This document shows positions 22,398 to 33,368 of a stretch of DNA of 64,000 nucleotides, piece by piece (within the stretch, counting starts at the first letter, position 1; every line of letters starts with the position of its first letter). The notes beneath the pieces were generated by a model that made no database searches, was not told the origin of the DNA, and saw nothing but the letters and a program-made list of their open reading frames with translations. This DNA is from Cordilura impudica. Lineage: Eukaryota > Arthropoda > Insecta > Diptera > Scathophagidae. The position numbers and the translations under genes were made by a program. The stretch spans positions 249,734,358-249,798,357 of the forward strand of contig OY821519.1 in the NCBI GenBank assembly GCA_963682025.1, read 5' to 3'.

Positions 22398-23394
22398 AAG
22401 GGTGTCATTTTCCTTTGATACAAGTTTTAGCTGTCAAACGAACTGTCAAACTGCTCTCTCTTTTTGACATTTATGATCAGTATACTCTGGCAAATCATTA
22501 TGAATAGATTCATACACGAACAACGCTACCAAATTATCCAAATTTTCTTTGAGAATCTGTCATTGATTCGCGCAACTAATAATTCATACCACATACTCTC
22601 TAAATGATGTAATAATACCAACACGTCGAAGAGAATATTGCCGCTGTAAATGTAAGTGTGGAAGAAGAACCAAATTTATCGATTGTCCATCCACTATGTG
22701 GAAAATTTTGGCCTACACACGTATAAGCTAGTGCATGAATTAAAGCCACGAGACCATCATTTGCGTCGTTCTTTCGCCGATTGGGCCCTAGAGCAGTTGG
22801 AAACTGGCGCGATGTTTTATCGTAAAATTGTGTTTAGCGATGAGGCTCATTTTTGGTTTAACAGTTTTGTAATAGACAAAATTGCCGCATAAGGAGTGAG
22901 ACCAATCTACAACGGACCCTATAGACTCCATTACATCGAGCAAAATGCACGCTGGTGGCATCAACGGACCTTATTTCTTCAAAAATGAAGCCGGAGCTCG
23001 CGTTACGTTCAATGGAAATCGTTACCATTATCAATGATTTTTTGTTTGAAAATATAGAAATGAATGTGTCAATTGACCTCCAAGGTCGTGCGATTTGACA
23101 CCTCTCTATTATTTCCTGTGGAGCTACGTGAAGTCACTGGTTTATGCTGATAAACCAGCAAGAATTAACGCCTTGGAGGCCAACATTGTTCGCGTTATTT
23201 GTGACATATGGCCAGCAATGCTCGAAAAAGTGGCCCAAAATTGGAAGTCCGTATGGCTGAAATCATTTTCAAATGTTAATGCCATATAGTGATCCTTCGA
23301 ATAAAAATTATTTTTTGATTAAAATCAAATTTTTGGTGTTTTGTTTACAATTTCAAATTCTATCGGGCTTCAAAAAATAAAAAAAAACACCCTT
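22398..23394 (+). mobile_element. Related Tc1/mariner-superfamily element, degenerate, abutting the previous one
   Basis: Ends AAGGGTGT...ACACCCTT are complementary and lie next to TA (22396-22397, 23395-23396). Coding remnants in the same family style remain: KLVHELKPRDHHLRRSFADW and IVFSDEAHFWFNSFV at 22715-22880, then CDLTPLYYFLW and LVYADKPARINALEANI at 23085-23185. The central catalytic Asp region is missing and frames are broken. At 997 bp it is about 300 bp shorter than its neighbour, consistent with internal deletion. Confidence 0.8.
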
Positions 23395-23399
23395 TATAC

Positions 23400-24980
23400 A
23401 ATAAATGTTTGTATCCATCAATAAATAAAATCTAAATTCGAATGTATGAACTAAATTGAACTATTCATACAATTGAATTTACCTAAAACATGAGGTGTCT
23501 TAAACTTCGTACGGCTATTTCGAAAATATTGTTTAGTTATCACAACAGAATAATGGTGGCCACAACGAATCCTTTGTCTATGTTAAGTTATAAATAAAAT
23601 TAATTAAAGTAGAATGAAGTACTTTCGTGATAAATATTTTCAATCCGTGTAACCAACAAGTGTTAAATTGTAAAGGATGTTTTCGACTGCAGGGATTTTC
23701 TGATGAAAGCTTAAATGCTTTTTAAAATTGAATTCAATTTGAATTCTTTGATTTTGATCGATAATAATCGATAAATGATCATTTTGTAAATCGTATTTGC
23801 TATTTTTTTTTTTTTTTTGATATTTTGTAATAACTAGTCGTAACAAATGTAGACATGGATATAACGCAGAGCCTATTAAAAAATTCCAAACGGTAGATTT
23901 ATATAAAAGCTGTAAAAGAAGTAAAAAATAGCAACCACTGTTAGTCTCTTTATTACTCGTATAACAGGTAGGGGAGTTAAGTAAGAGCAATTTAAAGTTT
24001 AAAATTGGAATACAAGTAAACACAAATCACAACACATGACACAATAACAATGATCAACTATATATCACCGACAGCAGCATGTCGTCGTTGACGTCGACAT
24101 ATAAATATGTATATAAACATTTATTTGTTTGCATTATTATTTGAGACCTTTTGTGTTTTACTAAATTCAAATATTTTTATTTTTTTATATTTAAACTACT
24201 TTGCATTTAATCTCGACGAGATAAATGAACAGCTTTACTCGAAAATAAAAAGAAAAAACAAGTGATAAAAATATCTCAGTTTTTCTGGCCGATGTGAAAA
24301 ATTTTAAGTTTTCGTACTTTGACAAATGTAACGGAAAAGTTCAGTCAACAATACAAACAATAAAAAAAATTTATTGATGATTAAAAGGAATTCCTTAAGT
24401 GATCAATGAGTAATACACGAAGCTTAACCAGCCAGCAGCAAGCAAAACAACGGTAACAATAATAAACAGCAACAACAATAAAAAATAACATTATAAGACA
24501 TTTGTATGTCACTCACTGCCCACTCATAAATGAAACAAAACAATGATTCGAAATATAAATATTGAAATCTTTAGTACAAATAAGTACCATAAGTGAAATA
24601 ATACAGTTTGTTGTAAGAAAGAAAAACTTAATAAAAATAAATACATATATTAAAAATTTTCCCATGTAATTGAAAATAAAAACTTATAAATACTTGTGTA
24701 TAATTAAAAAAATAATACACAAAATTTATTATAAAACTCAAAATTCCAAAGTGTGTTTGCCATAAGAAATAAATAAATATGCTAGTACTTTAGTGTTTAA
24801 ACTTGTGCCAATTTTGTTTCATCTTTTAAATACATCAGATCCAGATACGTCGTATATTTAAAAAATAATATACACTAAAAATAACACAGCACAATACTGT
24901 TAAATGTACCGTTTTTGTGAGTCAGCTCTAGTTATCGAGATACTGACTGCTGTGTTTAAATGAAAAGGTGACTTTTGCTA
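23400..24980. other. No gene recognised; possible fly-type 5' untranslated sequence at 24230-24650
   Basis: Sequence at 24400-24500 is rich in CAGCAACAACAATAA-like words, as in many fly 5' leaders, and an initiator-like TCAGTC occurs near 24342. It could be an upstream non-coding exon of the kinase gene, but no splice link can be shown from sequence. Otherwise A+T-rich DNA with a 127-codon minus-strand frame (23640-24023) that has no recognisable motif. Confidence 0.25.
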
Positions 24981-24984
24981 TAAA

Positions 24985-26330
24985 ATGAAACATCTTTTTT
25001 TATTTTTTCAAGTCAATTTATTCGCTTTCAAATTAATCCCCCTCAGAAGCAATACTTTTTGCCAACGTTTTTTTCCAATCCATCAAAGCCAATTTTCGGA
25101 ATGGCCTTCAAAGTACGCAGCGATTCGACTTTTATCTCTTCAAATCATTCAAAACAGTATTCTCGCAGTGTTTATACCCTATATCTTTTATTATACCGAT
25201 CGACTCAGAATCACTATCTGATTCGATTTAACGATGTCCGTCCGTCCGTCCGTCCGTCTGTGTGTCCATGTAAAGCTTGTAATCAAACTGCAGGTCGCAA
25301 ATATGAATATATTTTGATGAAATTTGGTATGTAAGCTTTTATGGGCCATGGGATGAACGCTATTGCAATTGGTGAGAATCGGTCCATGTTCAGACCTAGC
25401 CCCCATACAAATGACCCCTATAAAATCGACATAAATTGCCATAAGATCCAAATTATCATATAAATCTTAGTCAAATTGGGTTTGTATGTGTTTATTACAT
25501 ACATTAATCAGTAGTCCAAAAATGATCCCTATGGGACAACTCTTAGTCGTAGGCCCCATATAGAACTGCTTCCCGATCTTCACCTAAATCTATCAAAAAA
25601 CAAAAATATTGCACTGATTCTTCTCAAATTTTGTTTGTATATATTTTTGCAAAATACAAGAGACTTCACCAAACATGGTCCATTTTTGGACCTAGTCCCC
25701 ATATAGATATATCATCCGATATGAACTTTTTCATATCTGCAGCCAAAAAAATTAATAAAAATCCCACTCAAATTTGATTTATGCTTATTTTCTATATCCA
25801 ATTAGTTCGACCTAAGAGATAGGGTCTCTAAACGCATGGTATAGGGTATCGTATAGTCGGTCTAGACCGACTATAATTTTCTTACTTGTTTTTTTTTGAG
25901 TTTATTGGACAGCTAGATCAAGCGATGCCAAATCAGGCGAATACGGCTGTTGTGGAACGATGTGTGTCGAATTTTGTGTGAGAAACGGTGTATTATCGTG
26001 ATGGAAAAACCAAGAGTTGTTTACCCACATTTCTGGTCTCTCTTTGTAGCTTCTCGCAAAAGACGCATAACACTCAAATTAAATTCCTAATTAACAGTTT
26101 GCCTCACAGAAGGAATTGATAATGCACCACACAACCCGCAATATGTATTCGTAAAAAAGTTATAACGACTTTTGCGTGATCTTTTTGATCTGGCTTCATC
26201 TTTTAGATAAGCGCCTGATTGGTCTCTTCTTTTATATAAAAGTCTCATCACCCGTAATGATGCGTTTTATTTTTGTCCTGGTTAGAAACGACAGTGTCAG
26301 AGATATTTTGCTCCAAATTGTCTTTATATA
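24985..26330 (-). pseudogene. mariner (DD34D-type) transposase remnant split by a GTCY element
   Basis: Minus-strand order: KRIITGDETF (first catalytic Asp) near 26255-26290; WFFHHDNTPFLTQNSTHIV (second Asp) near 25960-26010; QQPYSPDLASLDLA (third Asp) near 25915-25955. Then comes the foreign segment 25172-25890, and the transposase resumes with KSRIAAYFEG and MDWKKTLAKSIASEGD near 25040-25130. Stops and shifts show it is dead. The interruption proves the mariner was there before the GTCY element arrived. Confidence 0.8.
25172..25890 (+). mobile_element. GTCY (subfamily B) element inserted in the mariner
   Basis: It matches the 11.1-kb copy over most of its length, including (GTCC)n at 25238-25257, CTTGTAATCAAACTGCAGG, the perfect palindrome AGTCGGTCTAGACCGACT near 25854 and the CTTACTTGTT end. 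About 80 bp after ATACCCTATA are missing compared with the 11.1-kb copy. Confidence 0.82.
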
Positions 26331-26473
26331 AGGATGTTGTTAAGAAAGTGTTACCTCAATAAATAGAGGTTCACAACTTTGAGTTGCTGCTTTCTTTGGC
26401 AAACGATTTCACAGCTGATTACTGTTTTTTGTTTAGTTTGGTTGGCCATTTCATCATGAATAGAATTACACGT

Positions 26474-26760
26474 CCTTATGTACCTAAGTGCATGCTTTCT
26501 GCAATAATTTACGTTTCAACGAATAAACTTCGTTTCCGTCGCTTCTATTATTTCCGGATGATCCTCGTGATTGTAGCTCAGCATACGGTTGGGTTAATAC
26601 CCAAGGTCATGCTTTCTGGTTAGGATTGAAATCAAATAGATCTCTCTAACCTCACTTGCGAAGGCATATGTTGTTTAGGGATCTATACGTCGTATAACCG
26701 GGCATTATGTCTAGCCTAAGCTAGAGCCAACTTAACCTATAAAACAAAAAAAAAAAAAAA
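26474..26760 (+). mobile_element. Retroposed insertion with poly-A tail and about 12-bp target duplication
   Basis: The insert ends in a run of 15 A (about 26745-26760). It is flanked by AGAATTACACGT on the left (26462-26473) and AGAC+TTACACGT on the right, the right copy being split by the inverted-repeat element at 26767-27019. That is a duplication of 12 bp with one mismatch. It is SINE-sized (about 285 bp). GTAGCTCAGCATACGG near 26574 resembles a tRNA A-box, but no convincing B-box follows, so the class is open. Confidence 0.6.
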
Positions 26761-26766
26761 GACTTA

Positions 26767-27019
26767 AGGTGCGTTCAGACTACGCAAATATTTGACCAAA
26801 TAAACGTAACCCCTAATTTTATGAAAGTTTTATTCAATCTTACATGATATATAAAAGACAAAATTAAGTTATGTTTTATTACATTAGTAATATTTAATAT
26901 ATTTAACTATATTCTATATCATATATTGTATAACTTAATGAAAATTATACAAGGAAAATTATACATTATTTAGGAGTTACGTTTATTTGGTCAAATATTT
27001 GCGTAGTCTGAACGCACCT
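26767..27019. mobile_element. MITE, 253 bp, near-perfect TIRs of about 50 bp, TTA duplication
   Basis: The arms begin AGGTGCGTTCAGACTACGC and are almost identical in reverse complement for about 50 bp, leaving an A+T-rich centre. TTA at 26764-26766 and 27020-27022 flanks it, the 3-bp duplication of PIF/Harbinger-type elements and the same as the 3775-4013 element. High arm identity indicates recent insertion. Confidence 0.85.
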
Positions 27020-28050
27020 TTACACGTCGACAACGTTTGCAAATGTGGAAATTTTTATCGAAATAATGGTTCTATTCGTCAAACTTATCGTCCATTTTAT
27101 AGTAGTCACAACCGTCCACGTTTACTCTTAACGAAAATGTGTATCCTGCAAAACGCCCAACAGTGCGCACCGAACAACCTGTAGCCGCTGTACGGAAAAG
27201 CATTGAAGAAGACTCACATCGATCAATTCGGTGGCGGTCACAGCAAAAAGTGACATGTCCATCCACTTTATGGAAGATTTTACGAAAGTTTCTTGGTTTA
27301 CAAACTTCTAAAATTCAACTTGATCAAGAAGTAAAATCAAACGACCATCGTATGCGCCGCCAATTCGGCCAATGTGCTGAAGCACAAATTAATATTGAAT
27401 TTTAATTTTTATACAAAATTTTGTTATTCCCATTTTTGGTTGAATGGGTACGTCAGTAAGCAATTAGAGTGAAGATAATCCACAAGCTTTTGCCCAAACA
27501 CCATTAAATCTACAGAATATTACTGTTTAGTGCGCTTTATGGGCCGGCGGAGTCATTGGTCCATATGTCTTCAAAAACAATGATGGGCAGAATGTTACTG
27601 TCAACGGTGAATGGTATATAGAAATGATTGTACCTAAATTAGCTGGTATTAATCATGCTGACTTGTGGTTCCAACAAGATGAAGTCACATGCCACACAGC
27701 ACAGGCTACAATTAAATTACTCAAATAAACTTTTGATGAGCGAATAATTTCACGTAATGGTCTTGTTAATTGGCCACCAAGATCATGTGATTTAACCCCA
27801 TTGATTTATTTTCTTTGCGGCTATGTAAAGTTACTCGTGCGCGCTGATAAACCAGAGACAATTGAACCCCTGGATATCAACATTCGACGAGTTATTGGCG
27901 AAATACGATAATATGAAAAAATTATTTGCTCGCGACGTTTAAATTCAAAAGTCAACTTTTCATTTGGACACAGTATTAAGAATTGCGCACATAAAAATTG
28001 TAACGTACATAATTCGCAATATATTTCAAACGAAATAATCGTAATAATAA

Positions 28051-28823
28051 ACAAGTAAGAAAATTATAGTCGGTCTAGACCGACTATACGATACCCTATA
28101 CCATGCGTTTAGAAATCCTATCTCTTAGGCCCAACTAACTGGACATTGAAAATAAGCAAAAACCAAATTTGAGTGGGATTTTTATTAATTTTTTTGGCTG
28201 CAGATATGAAAAAGTTCATATCGGATGCTATATCTATAAAGGGACTAGGTCCAAAAATGGACCGATCCTGATCATGTTTGGTAAAGTCTCTTGTATTTTG
28301 CAAAAATATGTAGAAACAAAATTTGAGAAGAATCAGTGCAATATTTTTGTTTTTTAATAGATTTAAGTGAAGATCGGGAAGCAGCTCCATATGGGGTCAA
28401 AGGGATCATTTTTGGACTACTCATTAGTGGATGTAATGAACGCATACAAACCCAATTTGACTAAGATTTATATGATAATTTGGATCTTATGGCAATTTAT
28501 GTCGATTTTATAGGGGTCATTTGTATGGGGGCTAGGTCTGAACATGGACCGAATCTCACCAATTGCAATAGCGTTCATCCCATGGCCGATAAAAGCTTAC
28601 ATACCAAATTTCATCAAATATATTCATATTTGCGACCTGTAGTTTGATTACAAGCTTTACATGGACACACAGACGGACGGACGGACGGACATTGTTAAAT
28701 CAACTCAGAAAGTGATTCTGATTCGATCGGTATAATTAAAGATGGGTCTAGGTCAAATATTTTTGGTTGTTACAAACAGCAGCACAAAGTCATTATACCC
28801 AAACCACATAGTGGTATAGGGTA
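28051..28823 (-). mobile_element. GTCY (subfamily B) element, inverted, near complete
   Basis: Reverse complement of the 11.1-kb element. It starts with ACAAGTAAG, carries the perfect palindrome AGTCGGTCTAGACCGACT near 28069-28086 and a GGAC/GGACGGAC tract at about 28674-28690, and ends CATAGTGGTATAGGGTAT. Full length is about 770 bp. Confidence 0.83.
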
Positions 28824-28859
28824 TACAAATAACAATTGTTGGGAATGTTATTGAATGTA

Positions 28860-29610
28860 ATTGAATGTTGTTGTTGAATGTTATTGTAATTGTTTTGTTT
28901 GAAAATTTTAAGTTCTTCAGGAATACCCCGCATAAGCGCTTTTATAGTACTTACAGTGATCCTTCTGCTGGACACAGATCATTTCCGAGCAATAAGTGTG
29001 GCACTGTTGGCGACTATTTTTGTGCTGCGCTTTATCATTTCTTTTTAAGATTTATTGTAATGACATGATGCTGCTTTAGGAATGGAAGTAGAGTCTTTTG
29101 CAAGCATCTTTTAATGTATAAATCAAAATTAATCGCCCCCCGTTGGCACATAGGAACTGCTTTTTTTTTGCCCACACCTACAAATAGCCTGCCAAACTAA
29201 AAGATTTTATGGGAATTTCGTTTTTTCGTGTCTTAAATTGTTCAAGGACATTTCTCTCGTATCGGCTACGTAAAAATCCACTCCTGGTACCTGTGAGAAG
29301 TAGCCAAGCATGCTTGTTTCCTCATACTTAGTGCAGCATTCATACTTGTTAATGAAATTACCATTATGTTATTTGCACGTTCTTCGACCACGATATTTTT
29401 CACCTTCTGTACCTTGTACTATTTAAGTCCTGTCAGTTTCTTCACTTTTCTTACGAAAGACTCCGAGCAATTGATATTTTGCCAATATTTTACTAACATC
29501 CCTTTTTTCTGCAACTGCCCGGGCTTCTCATAATGGTAAGACGTTCGTGATTTCAAGTAATTTTTACGTAAAATAATTATGAAATATTGGTTATATATGG
29601 AAAACTTCAA
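28860..29610 (-). pseudogene. Tc1/mariner-superfamily transposase remnant (different family)
   Basis: Minus-strand pieces: CSESFVRKVKKLTGLK (29419-29470), KYEETSMLGYFSQVPGVDFY (29270-29345), VADTREMSLNN, KFPKKSF..LAGYL, LCANGGRLILIYTLKDACKR (29080-29160) and TVSTIKALMRGIPEEL (28915-28960). The wording matches an IS630/Tc1-type transposase family of insects that carries VWQAICTCG-like and IKECL-like blocks. The catalytic residues are not recoverable with confidence. Frameshifts throughout. Confidence 0.55.
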
Positions 29611-29619
29611 ACAATACAA

Positions 29620-30369
29620 AACAATAATTTAAAAAAACTTAATTTTAATTAAGTAAACTTTTACAAGTGAAAATGTAATTATAGTTTTATCGTGGCCTTA
29701 ACCTTATTCACATTTGAGTGCACCGTTATAATAATATTTATTTTTCAGAAAATGATCTAAAAAAGATTACGACCTACAAAAAAGTCTAGTAGAAAGTTTC
29801 TTTTATGTTGTTTTTAGTATGCGGCTAAGCAAATTTCGCTCACTGCATGTGTACTCGTATAATGCAGTATTTGGATTTCATATTAGATTTTATTTTTTTT
29901 TTTTTTTTTATATAATTGTATTAAATCATAATTATTTTGAGGTCTATATATTCATTTTTATTTTTGATGTGACCATAATAACCTTTTCCACTAAAATATA
30001 ATAAAAATTTTATTATTTAATTTTTAAGTTTAAATTAACTTTGTTTATATGATAAAAAAAATCAATTAATATCATATACATACATAAAAAATTATAAGAT
30101 ATAAAATTGATTAACATTCTTATTAAAATATCATATATAAATGCAATAAACAAAAAATATATTACTAAGGAAACAATGAAAACTCTTTGTTAATCTTAAA
30201 TGAAATTGTCCGTCTCGCGACTCTTTTGTCTCTTGAGTATTAACAATAAATACAAACAATAAACCAACCACCGACCAATAAAACGACCCCTATAAAGTAT
30301 AGATTGACAATTAAATCAAATATTAATAAAATATTTATGGACAAAATGCAATAAACTGAACAACAATAA
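29620..30369. other. No gene seen
   Basis: A+T-rich intergenic DNA including a 17-T run near 29890. Nothing recognisable. Confidence 0.4.
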
Positions 30370-30425
30370 CAAGTAAGAAAATTGTAGTCGGTGTAGACCG
30401 ACTACACGATATCCTATACCATGAA
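30370..30425 (-). mobile_element. Terminal fragment of a GTCY (subfamily B) element
   Basis: Only the CAAGTAAGAAAATTGTAGTC end with its hairpin (GTCGGTGTAGACCGAC) and TATCCTATACCATG remain. Confidence 0.65.
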
Positions 30426-30443
30426 TTTCGAGATAAAGTCTTA

Positions 30444-30523
30444 CGCCCGTATTCATAATCAAATTCAAGCAGTTGGCTAATTTTTTTTCATACAAATTTT
30501 GAAATTGATTATGAATACGGGCG
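30444..30523. mobile_element. Miniature hairpin element, 80 bp, TTA flanks
   Basis: The arms CGCCCGTATTCATAATCAA and TTGATTATGAATACGGGCG are exact complements, with TTA on both outer sides (30441-30443, 30524-30526). The whole unit folds into one hairpin, the smallest TTA-flanked inverted-repeat element in the window. Confidence 0.7.
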
Positions 30524-30793
30524 TTAGATTCAACTTTGCTAAGTTAATAATTGTTTTGAGTGCAGAAACTTTAAAATGAAAATTCTGTTGTTTTCCGAAG
30601 AAATATATATTTTAACTTTTTCAATAGTCTTTCATAATTAATTACTGTACTTGTACTTTGTTTATTTCAGTTATTTAAAATTAAACTACTGAAACTTTTT
30701 TAAAATATATTTTCCGTTTTTTAGTTTGCCAAAAATATTGTTATTCATTCCTTCATTCTGTTTCCTTAAATTTTATTGCAGTTCAATTAACTG

Positions 30794-30844
30794 TTGTCAT
30801 ATACGTACTCTTGTCATATACGTACTCTTGTCATATACGTACTC
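30794..30844. repeat. Three perfect tandem copies of a 17-bp unit
   Basis: TTGTCATATACGTACTC occurs three times without change, a recent local expansion. Confidence 0.9.
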
Positions 30845-30999
30845 TAAACATCTGTTGTACTCTCAGACATGTCGATAACAGTACATCGGATGTTTATAAA
30901 CTTTGACGTATTCCTCCTTATTTTATATATATGGAAAAAAAATCTATCTATATACTACATGAAGTGCAAACTCCGTGGCCTAACAATGAAAAACCAGTT

Positions 31000-31450
31000 T
31001 TTTGATTTGAAATCAATTTTATTCTTCAACGTAATCTCCGTTAAGTGAAATGCACTTCTTCCAATGATCACCTAACATCTTGATACCCTCGAAAAAATAC
31101 GATTTGTCAAACTCTTCAAAATAGGCTTGCGTCTCTGAATCTCTTTTCTTGGAATCATTTTTTCAAGTTTGGGAACAAATAATCGCAGGATATTGCAGAA
31201 TACGGGGGGTGGGAAAGCAAATCGTAATGTAAAGACTTACATTTTTCTGAAGCCAAAGAAGATGAATTGTCATGATGGTACAATATTTTTTTTTTCTTAT
31301 TTAAATGGGGTTGTTTTTTTTTCTTAATTTCTTCATCCAATCTGTCCAATAACTCAACAGTTGGCAGTTATTGTTTTTCGTTTCACCAAGTAATTAATCT
31401 ATAATATTAATAGGCTAGGCGATTTCATGTGACCGATGTTTTGTTCTACC
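31000..31450 (-). pseudogene. mariner transposase C-terminal fragment
   Basis: Minus-strand translation includes DYLFPNLKKM near 31155-31190 and, after shifts, KRDSETQAYFEEFDKSYFFEG near 31085-31150. GDHWKKCISLNGDYVEE then a stop lies near 31035-31080. These are the last 60-70 residues of a mariner-type transposase. The N-terminal part is not seen. Confidence 0.65.
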
Positions 31451-31679
31451 GTTTTATCCCGATTTTGACCAAATGTATATTATTTGAAAAGTATTTCTTT
31501 TTAGCCGTCTTGCAGATTTATAGATTTTTAATTTTCTTCCTTTATTTTGAGTAAATTGCATTTAAAGTTGCTACTAACACACACATAAAATTATACATAT
31601 GCTATGTGCATTTTATTAAATTTGTTAATGTGTTGGTAATAAAAATGAGTTTGTTTTTTTTGTGTTGATTTGTGAATTG

Positions 31680-31775
31680 GCTATAATTGATTAGCATACC
31701 TTTAGGGTCTTTATTTAATGAAAAAATAAAATTTCCTAGAATTTGCACTCGAATTTCGAGGGCTGGAATCTGCTA
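31680..31775 (-). repeat. Dispersed repeat, second copy (partner 10736-10860)
   Basis: Reverse-complement counterpart of the first copy: ATTAGCATACCTTTAG, AAAATAAAATTTCCTAG and CACTCGAATTTCGAG are shared. Confidence 0.6.
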
Positions 31776-31946
31776 ATAAATATTATACCATGTGCATCAA
31801 AAAAAAAGAAAAAACACTGGCCATTACCTTACTGACTTTGGTCGTCTTTCGCATGCTTGTAGCCACATCCTAGACTGTCTATTGGACTCCGGTGTATAAT
31901 AAAATGAATGCACGTCTCATCATTTGTTATAAATCGACGTAAAAAT

Positions 31947-32100
31947 TCGGTCGGAAGGACGAACATCGCTAAATTGATTCAGAAAGAGATTCTGCGTCGA
32001 TCGGTGTATAATAAAATTAAGGTCTAGGTAAAATATTTTTGGTAGCCACAAACATCAGCACAAAGTCATTATAACTGACCACAGGGATGTATAGGGTACA
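31947..32100 (-). mobile_element. Partial GTCY (subfamily B) element, inverted
   Basis: TCGGTCGGAAGGACGAACATC, GATTCAGAAAGAGATTCTG, AAGGTCTAGGTAAAATATT and CACAAAGTCATTATAAC align with the inverted 5' part of the family. Confidence 0.7.
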
Positions 32101-32104
32101 AATG

Positions 32105-32662
32105 CACATGTGTGAATTCCCAAACATATTAAAAGTTGAACAAAATATTGATTTAAGAAATGAATAATGAATAATATAATTATTTGTTATAAGTTTCTTA
32201 ATACTTATAGGTTGTTTTCTTTTTAAACGCAATTATTCTGCTTATACTTGCAGGTACAATTTATGCTGCTTAATGGAGAATTTAAACATATTGTATAACA
32301 ATAAGTTTTCAATAAAACAGCTTCTTCACTTACAACTAAAAGTTTAGCCCAACAACAGTGATACATTTTGCAATATATGATAAGTTTGTAAGGAGTGTAA
32401 CAAACCTAACAAACTTCTAAATTATAATAATGAGGAAGGAACCCCAAATAAAATTTAAATAAAATAATAACATAAGAAAAGTTAAATTTAGTAATTTGAC
32501 TAGTTTATTATATTATTAATAACAACAATAACATTACATTAAATTGTATTATAAACAAAAGAAGGAATTGAAATCGAAATTAAACCAACAACATATAGAA
32601 AAAATGCTGAAGAATTGTTAATAAATATTTATAACGTAAATTACTACCATATAACAGTTAAT
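32105..32662 (+). other. Leader sequence upstream of the kinase start codon
   Basis: The ATG at 32663 is preceded by AACAGTTAAT. An in-frame open stretch continues some codons upstream without another ATG, so the start is chosen as the first Met of the conserved-looking Ser/Thr-rich run. The A+T- and CAA-rich bases before it are probably 5' untranslated, part of this exon or of its upstream intron; the transcription start is not identifiable. Confidence 0.35.
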
Positions 32663-33368
32663 ATGTCTACAAATTCCTCAACTAAAACTACCAATCCTAT
32701 TACTACCACTACTACTAATAGTACGACTCTAACATCTCCCTTAACCATGCGCAAAATATCCACCTCTACACCACAGAAACATGTTAAAGATGCTACTGCC
32801 TCAGCAGCAGCTCTAGCAGACTTAAGTGGTTTAGCTGACACGGAAACATCAAATGTTTTCCATGATGATACTGTTACTACCATTAATACCTCGTTAAGTC
32901 CCAATCATAGTAGTAGCAAATTACAAGGAGCTGGTGGTAGCGTCAGTGGCAGTTTTCATAAATCTAATTCAGCTTCTAATAGCCCCGTTGCTAAAAGACA
33001 TATTAATTCTGGTTCTATAACACGCACAAGACCACAATCTAGCTATTCGGCTAGAGTGTTAATATTCGAAGATTCTGATCAAGAGCTGGGTGGTAGTAAT
33101 CATAGTAATGGTAGTGCTGGTAGTGGTAGTAATACTCAAGATGGCACCACCAAGTCTTCGACCGGTTTGGAAATGTTTGGCTCATCACCGAAAAATGACT
33201 CATCTATATCGTCATCACAATCGTTGTTACGTAATTTAAATTTGACAAAATCCTCTTCGGGTGGTTTATCGGGTAGTTCTGTATCGCTGCCAGCCAGAGG
33301 TTATGGTGCTCTACTGCGTAAGATATCCTATCAACAACATGCCTACTCAATGAGATCAGCAAGTAATG
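32663..33368 (+). CDS. dop: dop coding exon 1
   Basis: It encodes residues 1-235 plus one base: Thr/Ser/Asn-rich, no known domain, with [14 protein letters not shown] as the only acidic stretch. Ends at ATG|GTGAGT (phase 1). The next 80 bp of open frame run into a stop at 33377, confirming the donor. Confidence 0.85.

Larger units (their letters stand above)
26360..28030 (+). pseudogene. Third, degenerate Tc1/mariner-superfamily transposase copy with two later insertions
   Basis: The frame opens MNRITR at 26456-26473 and resumes at 27020 after a 546-bp interruption. Further pieces are TVRTEQPVAAVRKSIEEDSH, PSTLWKILRKFLGLQTSKIQ and EVKSNDHRMRRQF (27150-27370). Then come a DLWFQQDEVTCHTAQATI block near 27660-27715 and SCDLTPLIYFLCGYVK near 27785-27830, with DKPETIEPLDINI after it. 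These parallel the 21.1-kb element block by block, so they are one family. Many stops and shifts; ends not clearly defined. Confidence 0.75.

Noticed and set aside
23640..24023. 127-codon minus-strand frame
   Set aside because: Leu/Lys/Asn-rich A+T-driven text, no motif, no splice context.
26560..26650. tRNA gene suggested by GTAGCTCAG
   Set aside because: No matching acceptor stem, anticodon loop or B-box GGTTCGAxxCC; treated only as a possible SINE promoter remnant.
30794..30844. CRISPR-like spaced repeats
   Set aside because: Units are directly contiguous, only three, and the genome is eukaryotic; a simple tandem.
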